From Loxodes magnus (lineage: Eukaryota > Ciliophora > Karyorelictea > Loxodida > Loxodidae), in contig CAMPDV010000275.1 in the NCBI GenBank assembly GCA_946699065.1, forward strand, positions 1 to 64,000: a stretch of DNA of 64,000 bases, read 5' to 3'. Both the position numbers and the translations under genes were made by a program. Shown here in pieces: positions 12,541-24,239 of this stretch. The first letter of the stretch is position 1, and every line of letters starts with the position of its first letter. Under the pieces are notes generated by a model. That model made no database searches, was not told the origin of the DNA, and was given only the letters and a program-made list of their open reading frames with translations.

Positions 12541-12930
12541 TAATTTAATTTTTCCATTTTGATGTATTTTAACCACATCCGGAAGACAGCAGTTCATATT
12601 CTCTGTTGTTAAATATTAGTTTTTAGCATCCCCAATTTTAGCGAGATTGGGAACTAGGGATAGGTTTAACTCCCTCTCCTTTCCTGTTCTTGTATTATCG
12701 CATATTTTTTGATTTTTATAAATTTCTTCACTTGAACTGCAATACATTCGGCTTAATCTTGTTTCTTGTTTCTTCTTTTTTCTTGAATCCAATAATTCAT
12801 TTTTTCTGTTAGAATTTCTTACATTTCCGATATAAATGTCAAAAGCTTCCACAACAAAAGTATTTTTTTCTAATCTTTATTTATCTCTATTTTCTTTAAG
12901 TTTTCTGATAATTTCTTCTTCAATCAACAT
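12541..12930 (-). CDS. Hypothetical charged, helical protein (boundaries uncertain)
   Basis: From an ATG at 12930 the minus strand reads MLIEEEIIRKLKENRDKQR, continues through a Lys/Glu-rich helical region (NELLDSRKKKKQETRLSR) and a short Cys-containing part, and stays coherent to about 12541. For 79 codons (12852-12616) no TAR codon occurs, unusual for random DNA this rich in AT. I see no in-frame TGA nearby to serve as stop, so the 3' end or an intron is missing from this model. The start lies 33 bases from that of the plus-strand gene at 12963. No family recognised. Confidence 0.4.
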
Positions 12931-12962
12931 TGGATCACTTTTATGTTCTCTTATCTTTTTTG

Positions 12963-14096
12963 ATGTTTTATAAAAAAATTATATTTAATTTGATTCTTAA
13001 AGATTTAGCATTATAAAGCCAAGCTTCATATTACTTATATAGCATCAAAACCCCTTGTATTATACCATTGATGTAATATATTAATTTCTTATTATTTGGA
13101 CAATAAACATTTAAATTAAATGACAAAGATTAAACTAGTCTAACGCTACATTCCTAGAGTCATTTCTTTATTATTTCTACTTGATTCATTTAAAAAACTA
13201 TTTCTAGCTTATTAAAGAGAAAAATAATTATTTAGCAGTCAAAATGGAAGTTAAACCAAATAGATGAAGATTAGATTATAAAAGTTTAATGATATAATTT
13301 CTTGGAAACCTAAAGAACTTATCAGATACTTAAAAATACAAATTCCAAGTTTCTGGTGTGTTGAAAGTAAATTAGTTTAGCTATAAGAAGTTTTATTATC
13401 ATACTTACTTGTATTTAAGTTTAATCAATTCTATCGATATTAATAAAGCTTTTCCTTGATACGACTCTGAGATTAATTAAGATATTAAGTCAAGAAAATT
13501 CCATCCTCGATAATTTCGCACATAAATAAAACTTGACTCAGCACCTGGAAAGTATCAGCAATAGTATTAAAGTCTACAAAGGAGCTATCATATCTATTTT
13601 TATACAACAATGTTTCGTTTTTCTATTAATAGAAATGGGAAGGGCTTGAAGAAATAAAGAATATTATTTTCAAAAGTAGATAGAAGGAGTTACTCATAGA
13701 TTAGATTCTGATTAAGAGATGCTCAACCATAATTTATGTAAATGGTATCTTAGTCACACGAATAGCTCATCCAATGGTGATACTAATGACTCGTCGAGCA
13801 TTGAGTCGAGATATTTTGGCAGATTCAAAGATCATTAGATAAAAAATAGCTCGCCAAGACAGTCTCAAGTTCCCTTTTGACAGATGAATAATCAAACACT
13901 TGGCGAATTTTGTATCATAACGTTAGGAAGAACCGATATTGAAGAGATAAAAAGCAATGCCGCTATAAACGCTTGGTTGCAACAAATTAATTATCTTTGT
14001 GGTATTTTTTCTGATACCTCTGGTTTAAAACTCGTAAAAGATAAAGGATTAGAAATCACAGTTTCCAGTTTATACAGATATTTAGGTTTTGAATGA
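12963..14096 (+). CDS. Hypothetical protein, about 377 residues
   Basis: One frame from ATG 12963 to TGA 14094-14096. From about 13083 the composition is protein-like (FGQQTFKLNDKDQTSL; LDTTLRLIKILSQENSILD; SSSNGDTNDSSSIES). Arginine is almost always AGA, matching the AT-rich codon habit, and the last 70 codons have no TAR. There are hydrophobic segments near residues 125-150 and 190-210, so a membrane association is possible. I do not recognise a family. Other frames in the 13.5-14.1 kb part are also open, because base composition is balanced there, so the strand is likely but not certain. Confidence 0.4.
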
Positions 14097-14099
14097 AGC

Positions 14100-14830
14100 C
14101 AGCTTTTCCCTTTTTGATCTGTGAGCGGTTTCTGTCCACTTTGAACTTGCCAATAGAAAACTTGTGTTATCTTTTAACAGATGTGCCATCCCAGACAAAC
14201 TCCCCACATGGCGGTTTCTCTCACCCAGTTACATTGCTAGAAAGTTACTACATGAAAGGATAAGTAAAGCAACATTAAGAATAGTGATATTTCAAGATCG
14301 CGGTCTTCCACTTATTCTACGCACAGGATTAGAGTAAAACTCAACAGGGTCTTCTTCACTCTGATTATACCAAATCCATTTCTTTGGATGAAGTTTCGCT
14401 GGTAAAAGATAGAGGCAATAGGAATCTCGTTAATCCATTCATATATGTTACAATAATATGACGAGACATTTGACTACTTAAGAGAGAAATAATTACTTGC
14501 GCCATTTACTCGAACTTTTATGAACCTCCTCATATTGGCATTCAAAGCAAAGGGTAGAAAATGCATTGTATTTGCATATCATCCTCAAATTGTTTTGCTT
14601 TAATTAAACAGTCAAATTCTTCTTGTCGTTCCAGATCTGAGGTGGCCATTCGCCTTAGGGCCGATCACTTTCAGCCATAACGATAAAACTCCCATTTCCA
14701 TAAAATGAGTCGCTCATTCCTTTTAAAATAGATTCCTACCTTGCTTATGATTCAATCTTTCTCCCAAAATTGCAAACCTAATTTATCGACTACTCTTACC
14801 TTTATTTTCCTATTGACTAGAGGTAGCTAA
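14100..14830. other. GC-richer island, coding strand unresolved
   Basis: The stretch has clearly more G and C than its surroundings, like the host-gene islands. Several frames on both strands look protein-like and no paralogue in the window decides between them. On the minus strand RRFIKVRVNGASNYF and a DGTSVKRKH-like piece in another frame faintly recall ISXO2/Merlin-type transposases of ciliates, but no complete catalytic pattern is visible. I do not commit to a gene. Confidence 0.35.
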
Positions 14831-15268
14831 ACTTGTAATTACTTAATTAAATAAGATATTCCATAGTATAATGGAATATTTTAATCTTTAATCCTCAACA
14901 AATTTTAAAGAGATTTATACATCGATTAAGATTTTTCATTATTACAATCTTTCCAATTATATTAAAACATCTGAAAAAGATAAGAGTGTAACTAACCTGG
15001 TTTGGAGAATAGTCTAAATGTAAAACAATTTAAGAAAAGATATTAACTACATAATAATGCAAAAACAAGAGGCTATTTATTGATGAACTTGACCCTTTAG
15101 TATTAGAAAATAACTTTTAGTAAATATTATATAAATTAAAAAAAGTATTTTTAACTTTTTAGATATTATATTGTATACTATTTCGTTAAATTTAATTTTT
15201 TCAGACAAAATATTTGTCAAAAAAAAAGAAGAATGATATTCCCTAAAAAGGATAAATTTATAAATATA

Positions 15269-16004
15269 TCATAAAAGCTTTAAATTTTTTTAATATTATT
15301 AGATATATGTAATTCTTTCCTCATGACAGTAGTTCATGCTTTAGCTAGTTAATAAAAAACTTGAGACATTCATAAATACAAAAGGGATTATTAGCTGAGC
15401 AAGGATTATTCCCATGATCCTTGCGTAAACCGTGAGATAATATCCATATTTTATACATGCTTTATTTTCTTTTCTAAAGCGCTTATTCAATTTTGTTAGG
15501 TAATTTATTGAATTTTTGAGTATCTTGAAATTATTGAGTTTATATGATTGCAGTAGGTATTTTAATAATAATCTCAGTACTATAATATACTTATAAGGCA
15601 TTTAATTAAGATCGATAAGATAAATTCATTAAAAGCTTACCCATTTGTTTAGAATATTTTCCTAGTTATGAATATAATACTTAAATTGACTCTATTCATT
15701 GCGGTGGTAGGTTAACTAGGTACATTAGAAAGATTTCTGGTCCTACTTTAAAGGATATTAGTTTCTTGCTATAATAAGGTTTATAAACTAGTAGAAATCA
15801 AACCAAAAACAAGTATAATGAAATGGTATTTAAACTTTGGAATATCTTACTAGGAGTATTAGCAGATAACTTAAAAGAAGCGCCTAGTTAGAAGTAAAGG
15901 GTAGTAAATAGTCAATTTGATTCTTTGAAATCTTAGAAAAATATTCTAAGCACATTCCTAAACTTAACTGCCTCTTTCTTCGCCTCTTTCTACTTTTCTT
16001 CCAT
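15269..16004 (-). CDS. Small membrane protein, about 224 residues, one 61-nt intron
   Basis: Exons 16004-15641 and 15579-15269 sum to 675 nt, 224 codons plus TGA, in frame. The protein starts MEEKQKEAKKEAVKFRNV and has a hydrophobic segment (LYLFLVWFLLVY) near residues 62-75, an amphipathic middle (IFLMYLVNLPPQW), a basic stretch (KLNKRFRKENKACIKYGYY), and a second hydrophobic segment (IMGIILAQLIIPFVF) near residue 185. TGA encodes Trp at least three times. The intron (15580-15640) begins GTAAGCTTTT and ends ATATTATAG, and its length (1 mod 3) reconciles the two exon frames. The start could lie further upstream, since the frame stays open. No family recognised with confidence. Confidence 0.5.
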
Positions 16005-16799
16005 AGAAATCTATAAACCACTTTGAGCTAATAAATAAAAAAGTATCTAAACTATATGAAATATTAGTTTAGTAGCTAATATAGAAGATACTAAAGATTC
16101 ACTAGAATCTATATACTAAATTTATATTTAAATACCTAACTTTAAAGCTTAATCTTAATCAAACCATATTACTACTTCATATACCTAAAGAAGCTTATTA
16201 ATACTAATAACTCTTATTCCTTTTATTTAAAACTAAACCATTCTCTATTATAAAAAAGTACTTAGTACTATTGTCCAGCAATACACTACTAAATATAGTT
16301 TAGACTTACTCCTTCCATACTTTTAGTCTTCCTTTCTATTTGAAAAAGTAAAACGAAACATTTAAGTTAAAGTAACAGAACTAAATATGCTTATATAGTC
16401 AGATTTTAGAACATTAATGTAAATACTCAACATTATCATTTGAATAATGGAAGTAACAATCCAGTAAACTTTCATAAAACTGTAGTAAACTGCTTCTTAT
16501 ATTAGAAGCAATGCTATATGCTAAGCAGTTAAGTGAGTATATTTAGATAAATAGGTAAAAAATAAGTTCTGTATCAGTTACCGGAAACTTAAAAGACTCT
16601 TATACAAAGCTAAAATCTGGCTATCATTCTAATTCCTTCTAACTAACTTATGCTTATAAAGCATTCATTTATATTCTCAGCAAAAGATCTTTGCCATTTG
16701 ATACACTTAATACTTTCTATGTCACACTCTGAATGTTTTTTAAATATAGAGTAGCACTTCAAGCAAATTAAATAAGAACTAACATAAAGTAAACTTAGC

Positions 16800-17470
16800 T
16801 AAATTAATTATCAATCCAAATAAAGATGCTTAAGTAGTAAGAGTTAAAAGCTAAATAAAAAATCAATTAAATTAGAATATCAAACTCAGAACATAAAACT
16901 ATAACTTTCGAAAAGACCTTTAAGAAAGACATTATTCTGTCAAGAATCCCAATTGCAATTGTTGAAAATTTAATTAGTTTGAGCATATTCTGGATTGCGG
17001 TTGCTATATAGACATGTAGGAATGGATAATAGTAAAGATTGGTTAATGTGTATTAGAAGATTAATAGCATATGATCAAAACTATATCAATTAATTTCCAA
17101 AAGGCAAATTAGAATATATTGATTTATAATAAAAAATTTTAATAGGATGCTGATTAAAAGGATATTAGTATTATTATTTGAACTGGAAAAAGATGATGAT
17201 AAGAAAATTCTACAACTAAGGAAAAATAAGTGAAAGACCAAGAAAAAGATGAAGAGAATGAGGAAGATAAAGAGGATGAAGAAGAAAAAGAAGAACAAAA
17301 GGAAGAATAGAAGGAATAAACTGATGACGAAGATGAACTAGCTGAAAAAGAGGATAAAGATGAAAGTGTGAAGAAGTGAAAAACTTTACATAACATTATA
17401 ATATCTTTAAATGAAGGAAACAATTCCAAAAATGAAAAAATGTCACAAGACTCTTTTAGTTAAATTTAAC
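16800..17470 (+). mobile_element. LINE ORF2 C-terminal fragment with acidic tail
   Basis: The frame shows LRTQNYNFRKDLQERHYS, then a Cys-His finger CNCWKFNQFEHILDC (C-x-C-x8-H-x3-C), the same module that ends the other LINE ORF2s here. It is followed by an acidic low-complexity tail of about 50 residues made of Glu, Lys and Asp (about 17212-17370), and a short end around KMSQDSF. The 5' part of the element is missing or not recognisable before about 16800. The minus-strand reading of the acidic tract, Ser/Phe-rich, is only its antisense. Confidence 0.75.
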
Positions 17471-17821
17471 TAAAAATCAAAAAATATTTTAAAAAGAACA
17501 TTTTTATTCAAAAGAATAAGTTTTAACAGTAATAATATTAACTACATTCTCACGCACATAATTAAATACAGCTTGTATGAACTTTAAGCATGTGAAGTTT
17601 TGAATAAAATAAGTTCATTAGAGTTAACAAATCGTTCTGATTTTGAAAAATATTTTACTTTAAGTCTAACTAAGTAATATTCCTAGTAATAAAAACAGCT
17701 TGATCAGTAAATAGCAGCAACTATTTTTATAAGAGTTTAGTTTTCAAGTTTATAAAATGATTACTATTAAAAAATATAAAAATAGACTATACTTAAGAAA
17801 AGAAATTAAACTTAAACTAAA

Positions 17822-19450
17822 CTAAAATAGTCTTGTGACATCCTTAATTGTTAGAATTATTTCTTCCTTCAATTAAAGATGCTATCGAATTATTAATAAG
17901 TTCTTCATCTCCTGCTTTCATCTTCATCTTCTACTTCAGCTTGATCATATTAGTTATCAATTTATTCTTTCTATTCTTCAACTTACTCTTTTAGCTCTTT
18001 AGCTCTTCTTGTTCTTCATTTTTTTCCTCATTTTCTTCACTATTTTCTTGGTCTTTTACTTCCTCTTTCTTAGATTCAAGATTTTCGAATCATTCATCTT
18101 TTTCCAGTTCGAATAATTCCAATCTCCTTTTAATCAGAATCCTGTGGAAATTTTTATTTGTAAATCTATATATTCTATCTTGTTTATTGGGAATTAGTTG
18201 ATATAATTTTAATCAAGGTTATTAATTTTCTTATATCGCCTTATTCTATCTTTTCTATTAACCATTCTCTTCTATGTAACAATTACAATCCATAATATGT
18301 TGGAATTTGTCCAATTCTCCACAGATGCAATGAGGATTCTCGATAAGGTAATTTCTGTCTTGAAGATCTTTACGAAAATTGTCGCTTTGTGTTCTGAGTT
18401 TGTATATACTGATTATTTCTTCTATATTATTTATTTATTTTCGGATGGGTAATTTCTAGGAATTATCGTTAATTACAGAATTATTCTATAAAAATCTTTG
18501 CAGTTGGCATACTGTTAAGTCTTTACGGAGTTACTTTATAGAATTTATGTTGAATCTAGTTCTTTACATATTTAGTAAAGGTAATTAAGATACTATTATA
18601 TTCCTAATTATTAATATCAATTTCGTAGTATTCAGATAGTCTTGTTAATTAATCTCTATATTAATATAATTCCTATCAATTATTCATAAAGAGAATTCCT
18701 ATTGTTGATTATGGAAGGTTAATACTTTCTTATCGTATTTAAAAAAATCTAAAAAACCTCAAAGCTATAATATGTTTAAATGGCATTCAGTTAAGATCTA
18801 TATAACAAGACTCATTAAAGTGCTTTCAGGGGCTTAGAAGGCTTTCCTTGCTATTAATCTCATATTTTTATCAATTTCATTTGTAGTTCCAGTAACTCCA
18901 TTTTAGATTGCTCAAGGTATTAATTCTCCTCCATATTCTACTTTAGGAAGCGTGAAAATTCACATTCAGAACAAAGTCTTAAAATGTCAAGTTGTCACAT
19001 TTTTATTTCTTGATAATATATATACTGCTTTCTTCATAGCAGACAGATAATTAATTGAAACCGATTTGCAGTGATTAATTAGATCCTTTTTTTGATGAAG
19101 AATTACTCCTAAATATGTTACTTATTACTTCTAAATAATTGGGTTATCTTTTATTTTTAAGTTTAACTTCTCTTCTTTTTGATTCTTTTTTAAGAATTAA
19201 ATAGCTTCGTATTTTGAAGTATTAATATTCAATTAAGCCAATTCGAATACTTTTTTTGTTTCATTTATTAAAATCTGCATCGATTTTTCAGATTCTATCA
19301 ATTAACAAAAATTTATTTAGCAGAAATAGAGAGCTAAGAAAATGTGTTATTGATGCTTAAATTTTAAATATTTATAAATAAATAAAAATTTCTCCTTGGA
19401 AGTTTCTTCTGCCAAAATTCTTGCTCAGTTGGTAGTCTTAAAGTACTTCT
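17822..19450 (-). mobile_element. 5'-truncated LINE ORF2 (thumb to C-terminal finger, acidic tail)
   Basis: Read on the minus strand from about 19350: SMQILINETKKVFELAQLNI, VTYLGVILHQKKDLINHC, NVTTWHFKTL, LPKVEYGGELIPWAIQNG, then the finger CICGELDKFQHIMDC near 18320 and an acidic Glu-rich tail near 18050. This is the reverse-transcriptase thumb and C-terminal region of the same LINE type as at 53.4 kb. TGA stands for Trp in TTWHF and PWAIQ. It lies tail to tail with the plus-strand copy at 16.8-17.5 kb; their ends share ATGTCACAAGACT in inverted orientation. Confidence 0.8.
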
Positions 19451-20074
19451 TGTTACTTGAGATAAGTTAATCTCAGTTAGAGGATTGTTCCTCCCTATTT
19501 AAAATGTTGAATAATTAATAAAATAATGTGAATATCTTTAACTAAAAACACAATAAATAGAATTAGATGAAATTAAGAATTTTAAGAATACGAATGATAA
19601 CTTTCCCAATTTGTTACTTCTATTACTTTAGAAATAGAATCTAAAATTTTAAAATTTAGCAATAAATCTATTTATTTTAATTTTGTAACTTCAATATTTA
19701 AAAAATAAAAGTTTAGAAACATCTTATAACTTATGATTTAAAATTTAAATCATTTATATACAAAAATGAGTTAAGTTTACAAAGGTTAAAGAAATTTTCT
19801 TTAGTTTAATTAATTAAATTATTTATTTATCAAACAAGAAAAAATTTAAATCTTATAATTTTTGATATTTTTCATCGTAATTCGAATAATCAATAGAATT
19901 TAAAATATTTAACTTATAATTTTAAGAAATATTGGATACTGTAAGGAAGATAAAAGAAAAATGATTGTATGATTTAATAAATTAGCATTTATAAAGGTTT
20001 AGCTGTTACTCAAAATAAAAAGCAGTACTTATAAAATAAAAAATCTATATTTCTTTACTTTTTATTATAAAGTT
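19451..20074. other. AT-rich spacer
   Basis: Nothing recognisable apart from low-complexity AT-rich sequence. Confidence 0.5.
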
Positions 20075-20281
20075 ATGAAATTACATGACTAGGTTATACT
20101 GCTCTCCAGAAGGAAGATTTTATAAGAAAAGGTTTATGGTGGAGAATAATTACTATTAGATATAGTAAAAGCTCAAAAAGAAGAACCAAATAAATTTTTG
20201 GGTCAAAATGAGATTGGAGCAAGATTATTGTGGTCAAGAAAGGTTAAATTTGCACAAGCCGATATTCAATAAAAGAAGTGA
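20075..20281 (+). CDS. Hypothetical small protein, 68 residues
   Basis: ATG at 20075 opens MKLHDQVILLSRRKILQEK, continues EEPNKFLGQNEIGARLLW and ends at TGA 20279-20281 after ADIQQKK. It contains a few TAR codons read as Gln and no internal TGA. The stretch is richer in G and C than the AT-rich spacers on both sides. No family recognised. It may be one exon of a larger gene, since introns are common and short here. Confidence 0.4.
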
Positions 20282-21049
20282 GCTCTGAAAAAGACTCTAA
20301 TGATCCTATGATCGAATGAAATAATCTTATCATATACTTATAAACTTACCAGTGATAAGCTAATAATGGAAATATCAATTTAATAATCATCTTATATATT
20401 ATAACAATTTAAGCTTTTGCTTTCTTTAATTTCTTTTTTACCTATAAAAAATAAAAAAATATAACTAATAAATTTAATTATCACATAGTGTTTAAATTTA
20501 TATTTTTAAGTTAATTAGAAATTCTTTTTCGAATTAAAAAATAAAAATTAAAGTATGATGAAAAAGTATACTAAAACAATATAAATAATATCTAAAATTA
20601 AAAAAAAAGTGTTTAGTTATCATTTATTTTAAGATTCATATTGAGCAAAATACATAAATATAGGAATCAATCTTAATGTAGGAAAATATTTTATTTTAAA
20701 TTAAAAAAATTTAGTATAAATTTAGTTTAGGATAATTTATGATAAACAGTAACTAATATTTTTATAAAACTCATCATATTATTAAATATTTTTCTTTGTA
20801 AAATTTTTTAAGCATGAACTCTTTTAATATAAAATTGATAATAAATTCTAAATTAAATTTTATCATAACTTTTAATATTTTTGATAATATCTAATTTGAG
20901 TGCTTTAATTTTATACTTAGAACTTATTATTCTTCAATTTTTACTACGATAAAGTTTATAAATTTCTGATTCTTTTTCGAGTTAAAATTATCTAAATTTT
21001 TTGATTTAAATTGAAATTTAAAAACTATTTATTTATATGGTTATTTGAA
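20282..21049. other. AT-rich spacer
   Basis: No gene, RNA or repeat that I can support. Confidence 0.45.
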
Positions 21050-21828
21050 ACTGCTTAATAGCAATACATCGCTGTTGTTTAAAATAAGTTTGAAAGTTTA
21101 AAACTTCTTGATTGTTAAAATCTTGATGTCTTCTCTTTGAATCTTGTACACGTAAATATATTTCGTATTGTAAAACTAATCATTCTTGTTACAATAAAGT
21201 TGCTATCTCTTCTTTTTCCTTAGATTCAATATTATCTTTCAAAATTTTGGAATTTCAAGCAGTTCGTATACAGGTGTCTTTTGTTGTTGTAGTAATATGA
21301 TTTTTTCTTTTTTCCAAAATCTAAATTTTCTGTCTTATTAATTTCCATAATATGTTTATGTTTTGTTGATTAAATTAGCTTTTTTAACTTTTGAGGCTCA
21401 ACTTAATCTGCAGGTGATTCAAGTCTATTTTTTTCTCATAAATTATTTTATAAGGAGTAAAATAGTTCTTTCTAGTATTTCCAAATGTATTGAGTTTCTT
21501 CTCCTAATTATCCATTTTTGTCTAAGGTATCTTGGTGTCCATGTTGAATCTGTACGACGGATTCGATTTATCCCTCCGTTGTTTCCTAATCTCTTCCTGG
21601 AAGTTTAACCCTATTTTAATGAGCTTTTCCAAGTTTATCTGACCGGAAGGGTTAAACTCTGAGACTTCTTGATGCAATAAGAACTTTACTTGTTTACTAG
21701 GCTTCTCTTACGATGTTGGTGTTAGTGCATGAGTTACTTTCTTGAGCTGTTTACTCCTCGTACTATTGACATGTGCCAGATTCCTACTTCTTAGGAGCAT
21801 GAAAGAATCCCTTTCGGAAATCCGACAT
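21050..21828 (-). CDS. Zinc-knuckle-family protein Z3 (knuckle not visible)
   Basis: The start MSDFRKGFFHAPK matches the N-termini of Z1 and Z2. A 25-nt intron candidate (21763-21787, GTAGGAATCT...CAATAG) joins this to a frame running FNPSGQINLEKLIKIGLNF, FQEEIRKQRRDKSNPS and a coiled-coil part (EEIATLLQQEWLVLQYEIY) that aligns with the coiled coils of Z1 and Z2. The TGA=Trp reading is needed. Unlike Z2 and the gene at 55014, I find no CCHC knuckle after the coiled coil, so the C-terminal part is lost or diverged. The 3' end is uncertain. No reverse transcriptase follows. Confidence 0.5.
21763..21787 (-). other. Predicted 25-nt intron in Z3
   Basis: GT...AG stretch whose length (1 mod 3) gives exactly the phase shift needed between the conserved N-terminal motif and the following coiled-coil frame. 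It sits after codon 13, comparable with the intron after codon 18 in Z2. Confidence 0.45.
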
Positions 21829-21829
21829 T

Positions 21830-24235
21830 TCCTTCTTTTCTGCGTTAAATTGATTTAAAATTATTAACTCAGAACTTGTGGAAGAGCAAAAGGTTGAAAC
21901 GATATATATGGGACTTTGAATAATTTGGTTAGATTTGAATCTGCTTTTCTTAACTATTAACTTAATTTAGTTATGCACAAGTGCTTTTAATTAATTTTCC
22001 TATTTTCAAGGTTATATTGAAATATTTGTTTAATTTAGTTATACAGTCTTAATTTACTTCTCGATTTTGAATAATAAGTTTATGACTTCTTTGTGTAAAA
22101 ATTAACTAAATCGTAAATCTCAATTTGCAGAGATTTGCTCAGTTTTTTTAAAATTTAATAGCAAATATAGTTATTTTTAAGAAATGAAAATAGTCCGAAA
22201 CAAGTTCATCAAAATAGGTTTTGCAATTAAAGTTGAATATAAAAAATTTAGGTGATTTAACTAGTTTTCAGTAATCTCGAATTTAAATAATAATAAATAT
22301 TGGTTTTAAATTACTAAATATGATATCATAATTTCTTTAAAAATATCTATAAAGGAAATTAAAAAATGATTTAATTCTTTAAATGAAATTAATTATCTAA
22401 AAAGGTAGTTATTAGTTTCTTTTAACAACTTACAGTAATTATCAAAATTATTGAGAAATATGAGGCATATAATAACTTCTTACTGTTCGTCATAAACTCT
22501 CCTAAAATATATTTTTTTCTAAATCTTTTAAAAATAAATAGGAGATGCATAGTTTTTGAAATTGCATTATTAAAATATTTAAAGAAAGTATTTATGTGTG
22601 ATTATAATTCATAAAATTACTATTAGAAATTTAAATAAATTTAAAACTATTTTAGGTTAAATAAGATTAAATTGCATAAAATTAAGCAAATAAAAACGAT
22701 AATCAAAACTATTAAAATATGGTAAAATGTAAAAATATATCTTCTAAGAATCTTGTATAGAAAGATGTTTATAAGCATCAACAAATAAAATTAAATATTT
22801 AATCTTAATTCAACTGCTTAATACTTATTACCTTTAATATCTAAATTTTGTACAAAACACTTTAGTTTGAAATATAATTAAATTAAATTTTATCTGTTTA
22901 AAGTTATAATCCACATTAAAAGCTTAAAAATTAGAAAATCTTTAATTGCAAAAATCTAAAAAATAAGACGATAGTATTATATAAAACGAATATTAAACAT
23001 TTTACTCTAAATAACTTTTTTCATTTTTATTTAAATTTCGAACTCAGAAACGAAATAATAAAATTATTTTTTGTAATATCTCCTAAAATTTCTTAAATAC
23101 TAATTTATAAAATATTTATGTTACTTTTAAAAATGTTAAATAAAGTAAAGGTTAAGGATTAAAATTATCAAGGCTTTTATAGCTAAGGAATGAAATTCTA
23201 AATTTTTCTCTACTATGATCATAGTTTAGCTTCTAATAAATCAGTTAGATATTTTTTATTTTCCTATTCAGATTATAAAAATGCTTCATATTTTTTGGTT
23301 CGTAAATTAAATATTTATAACTACTTGATCAGTTTCTAAAGTCTTGAAAGAACAAAAACAATTTTTTAAGTTTTATATTTAATAAACCAGTTTGAACGAA
23401 ATATTTTATTACATAATGATTTGTTTACATAATTATGCAATTTCTTCTTTTTTATCTTTGAATCAATAGTAACTAAACATTTTATTAATAAATTTTGATA
23501 TTTTAGATTTTTGTCTTTATTTTTACATTAAGTCTTAATTTTCCTATTTTTACGTTGCGAAAAATAAAAATTTGACTTGAAAGTATATTTAAATGCATTA
23601 TGATTTAATCTAATATATTTCATTATGCTTTCTAATGTATTATAAACTAACAAAAAGTTAAAGTAAGTAATATCTTTCTTAAGTGTTTAAACTTTTCTTT
23701 TACATTTGTTCATATTCTAAATAAGTAGCTTCTAAGAATAATAAACTTAAAATAGATTAAGCAAGGAATTATATTGAGGCAAAAAGTTCAGTGTACAAAG
23801 AAACCCACATATATTGGAAGATTTAATTGATAAGTTATCGATCTTCATTAAACAGCTTTAAAATTTCTAGTTTTCAGTGAAAATTCAAAGGATATTTTTT
23901 CTTAAAATAATAAAATTCTTAATCTGAAATAGAAACTAAATGAATTTTAACTAATAAACATAAGATTAATTCGTTAGCAATGAGAGAACTTTGTATTTAA
24001 TAAGCTTGAAAACTCGCTTAATTACATATTGATAGACTCTTGAAAATTGTGCATTTTTTCTATAAATTATATTTGATTAATAATTTAAATCCTAACTCTG
24101 GTATTGTATTGCTAATTTAAAAGTGTATTTAATGTAGCTTGCCTTATTAGAAATATTTTAAAAAATGTCTTAAATTTATCAGATCGAAGCATTATAGAAT
24201 TTAATAATTATATAAAATAAAAAGTGAATCAAAAG
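21830..24235. other. AT-rich spacer
   Basis: About 2.4 kb of strongly AT-rich DNA with no gene, RNA or shared repeat that I can recognise. The promoter of Z3 must lie at the left edge. Confidence 0.5.
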
Positions 24236-24239
24236 TTCT

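Noticed and set aside
17086-17429. Two overlapping minus-strand Ser- or Phe-rich frames, and a similar one at 32359-32553
   Set aside because: They are antisense of the Glu/Lys-rich acidic tails of plus-strand LINE ORF2 fragments.
21160-21300. A decayed zinc knuckle in Z3 (YYYNNKRHLYTNC with Cys lost)
   Set aside because: Placed in the intron-corrected frame, this region is coiled coil; the apparent relic is in a phase that does not match the rest of the protein.
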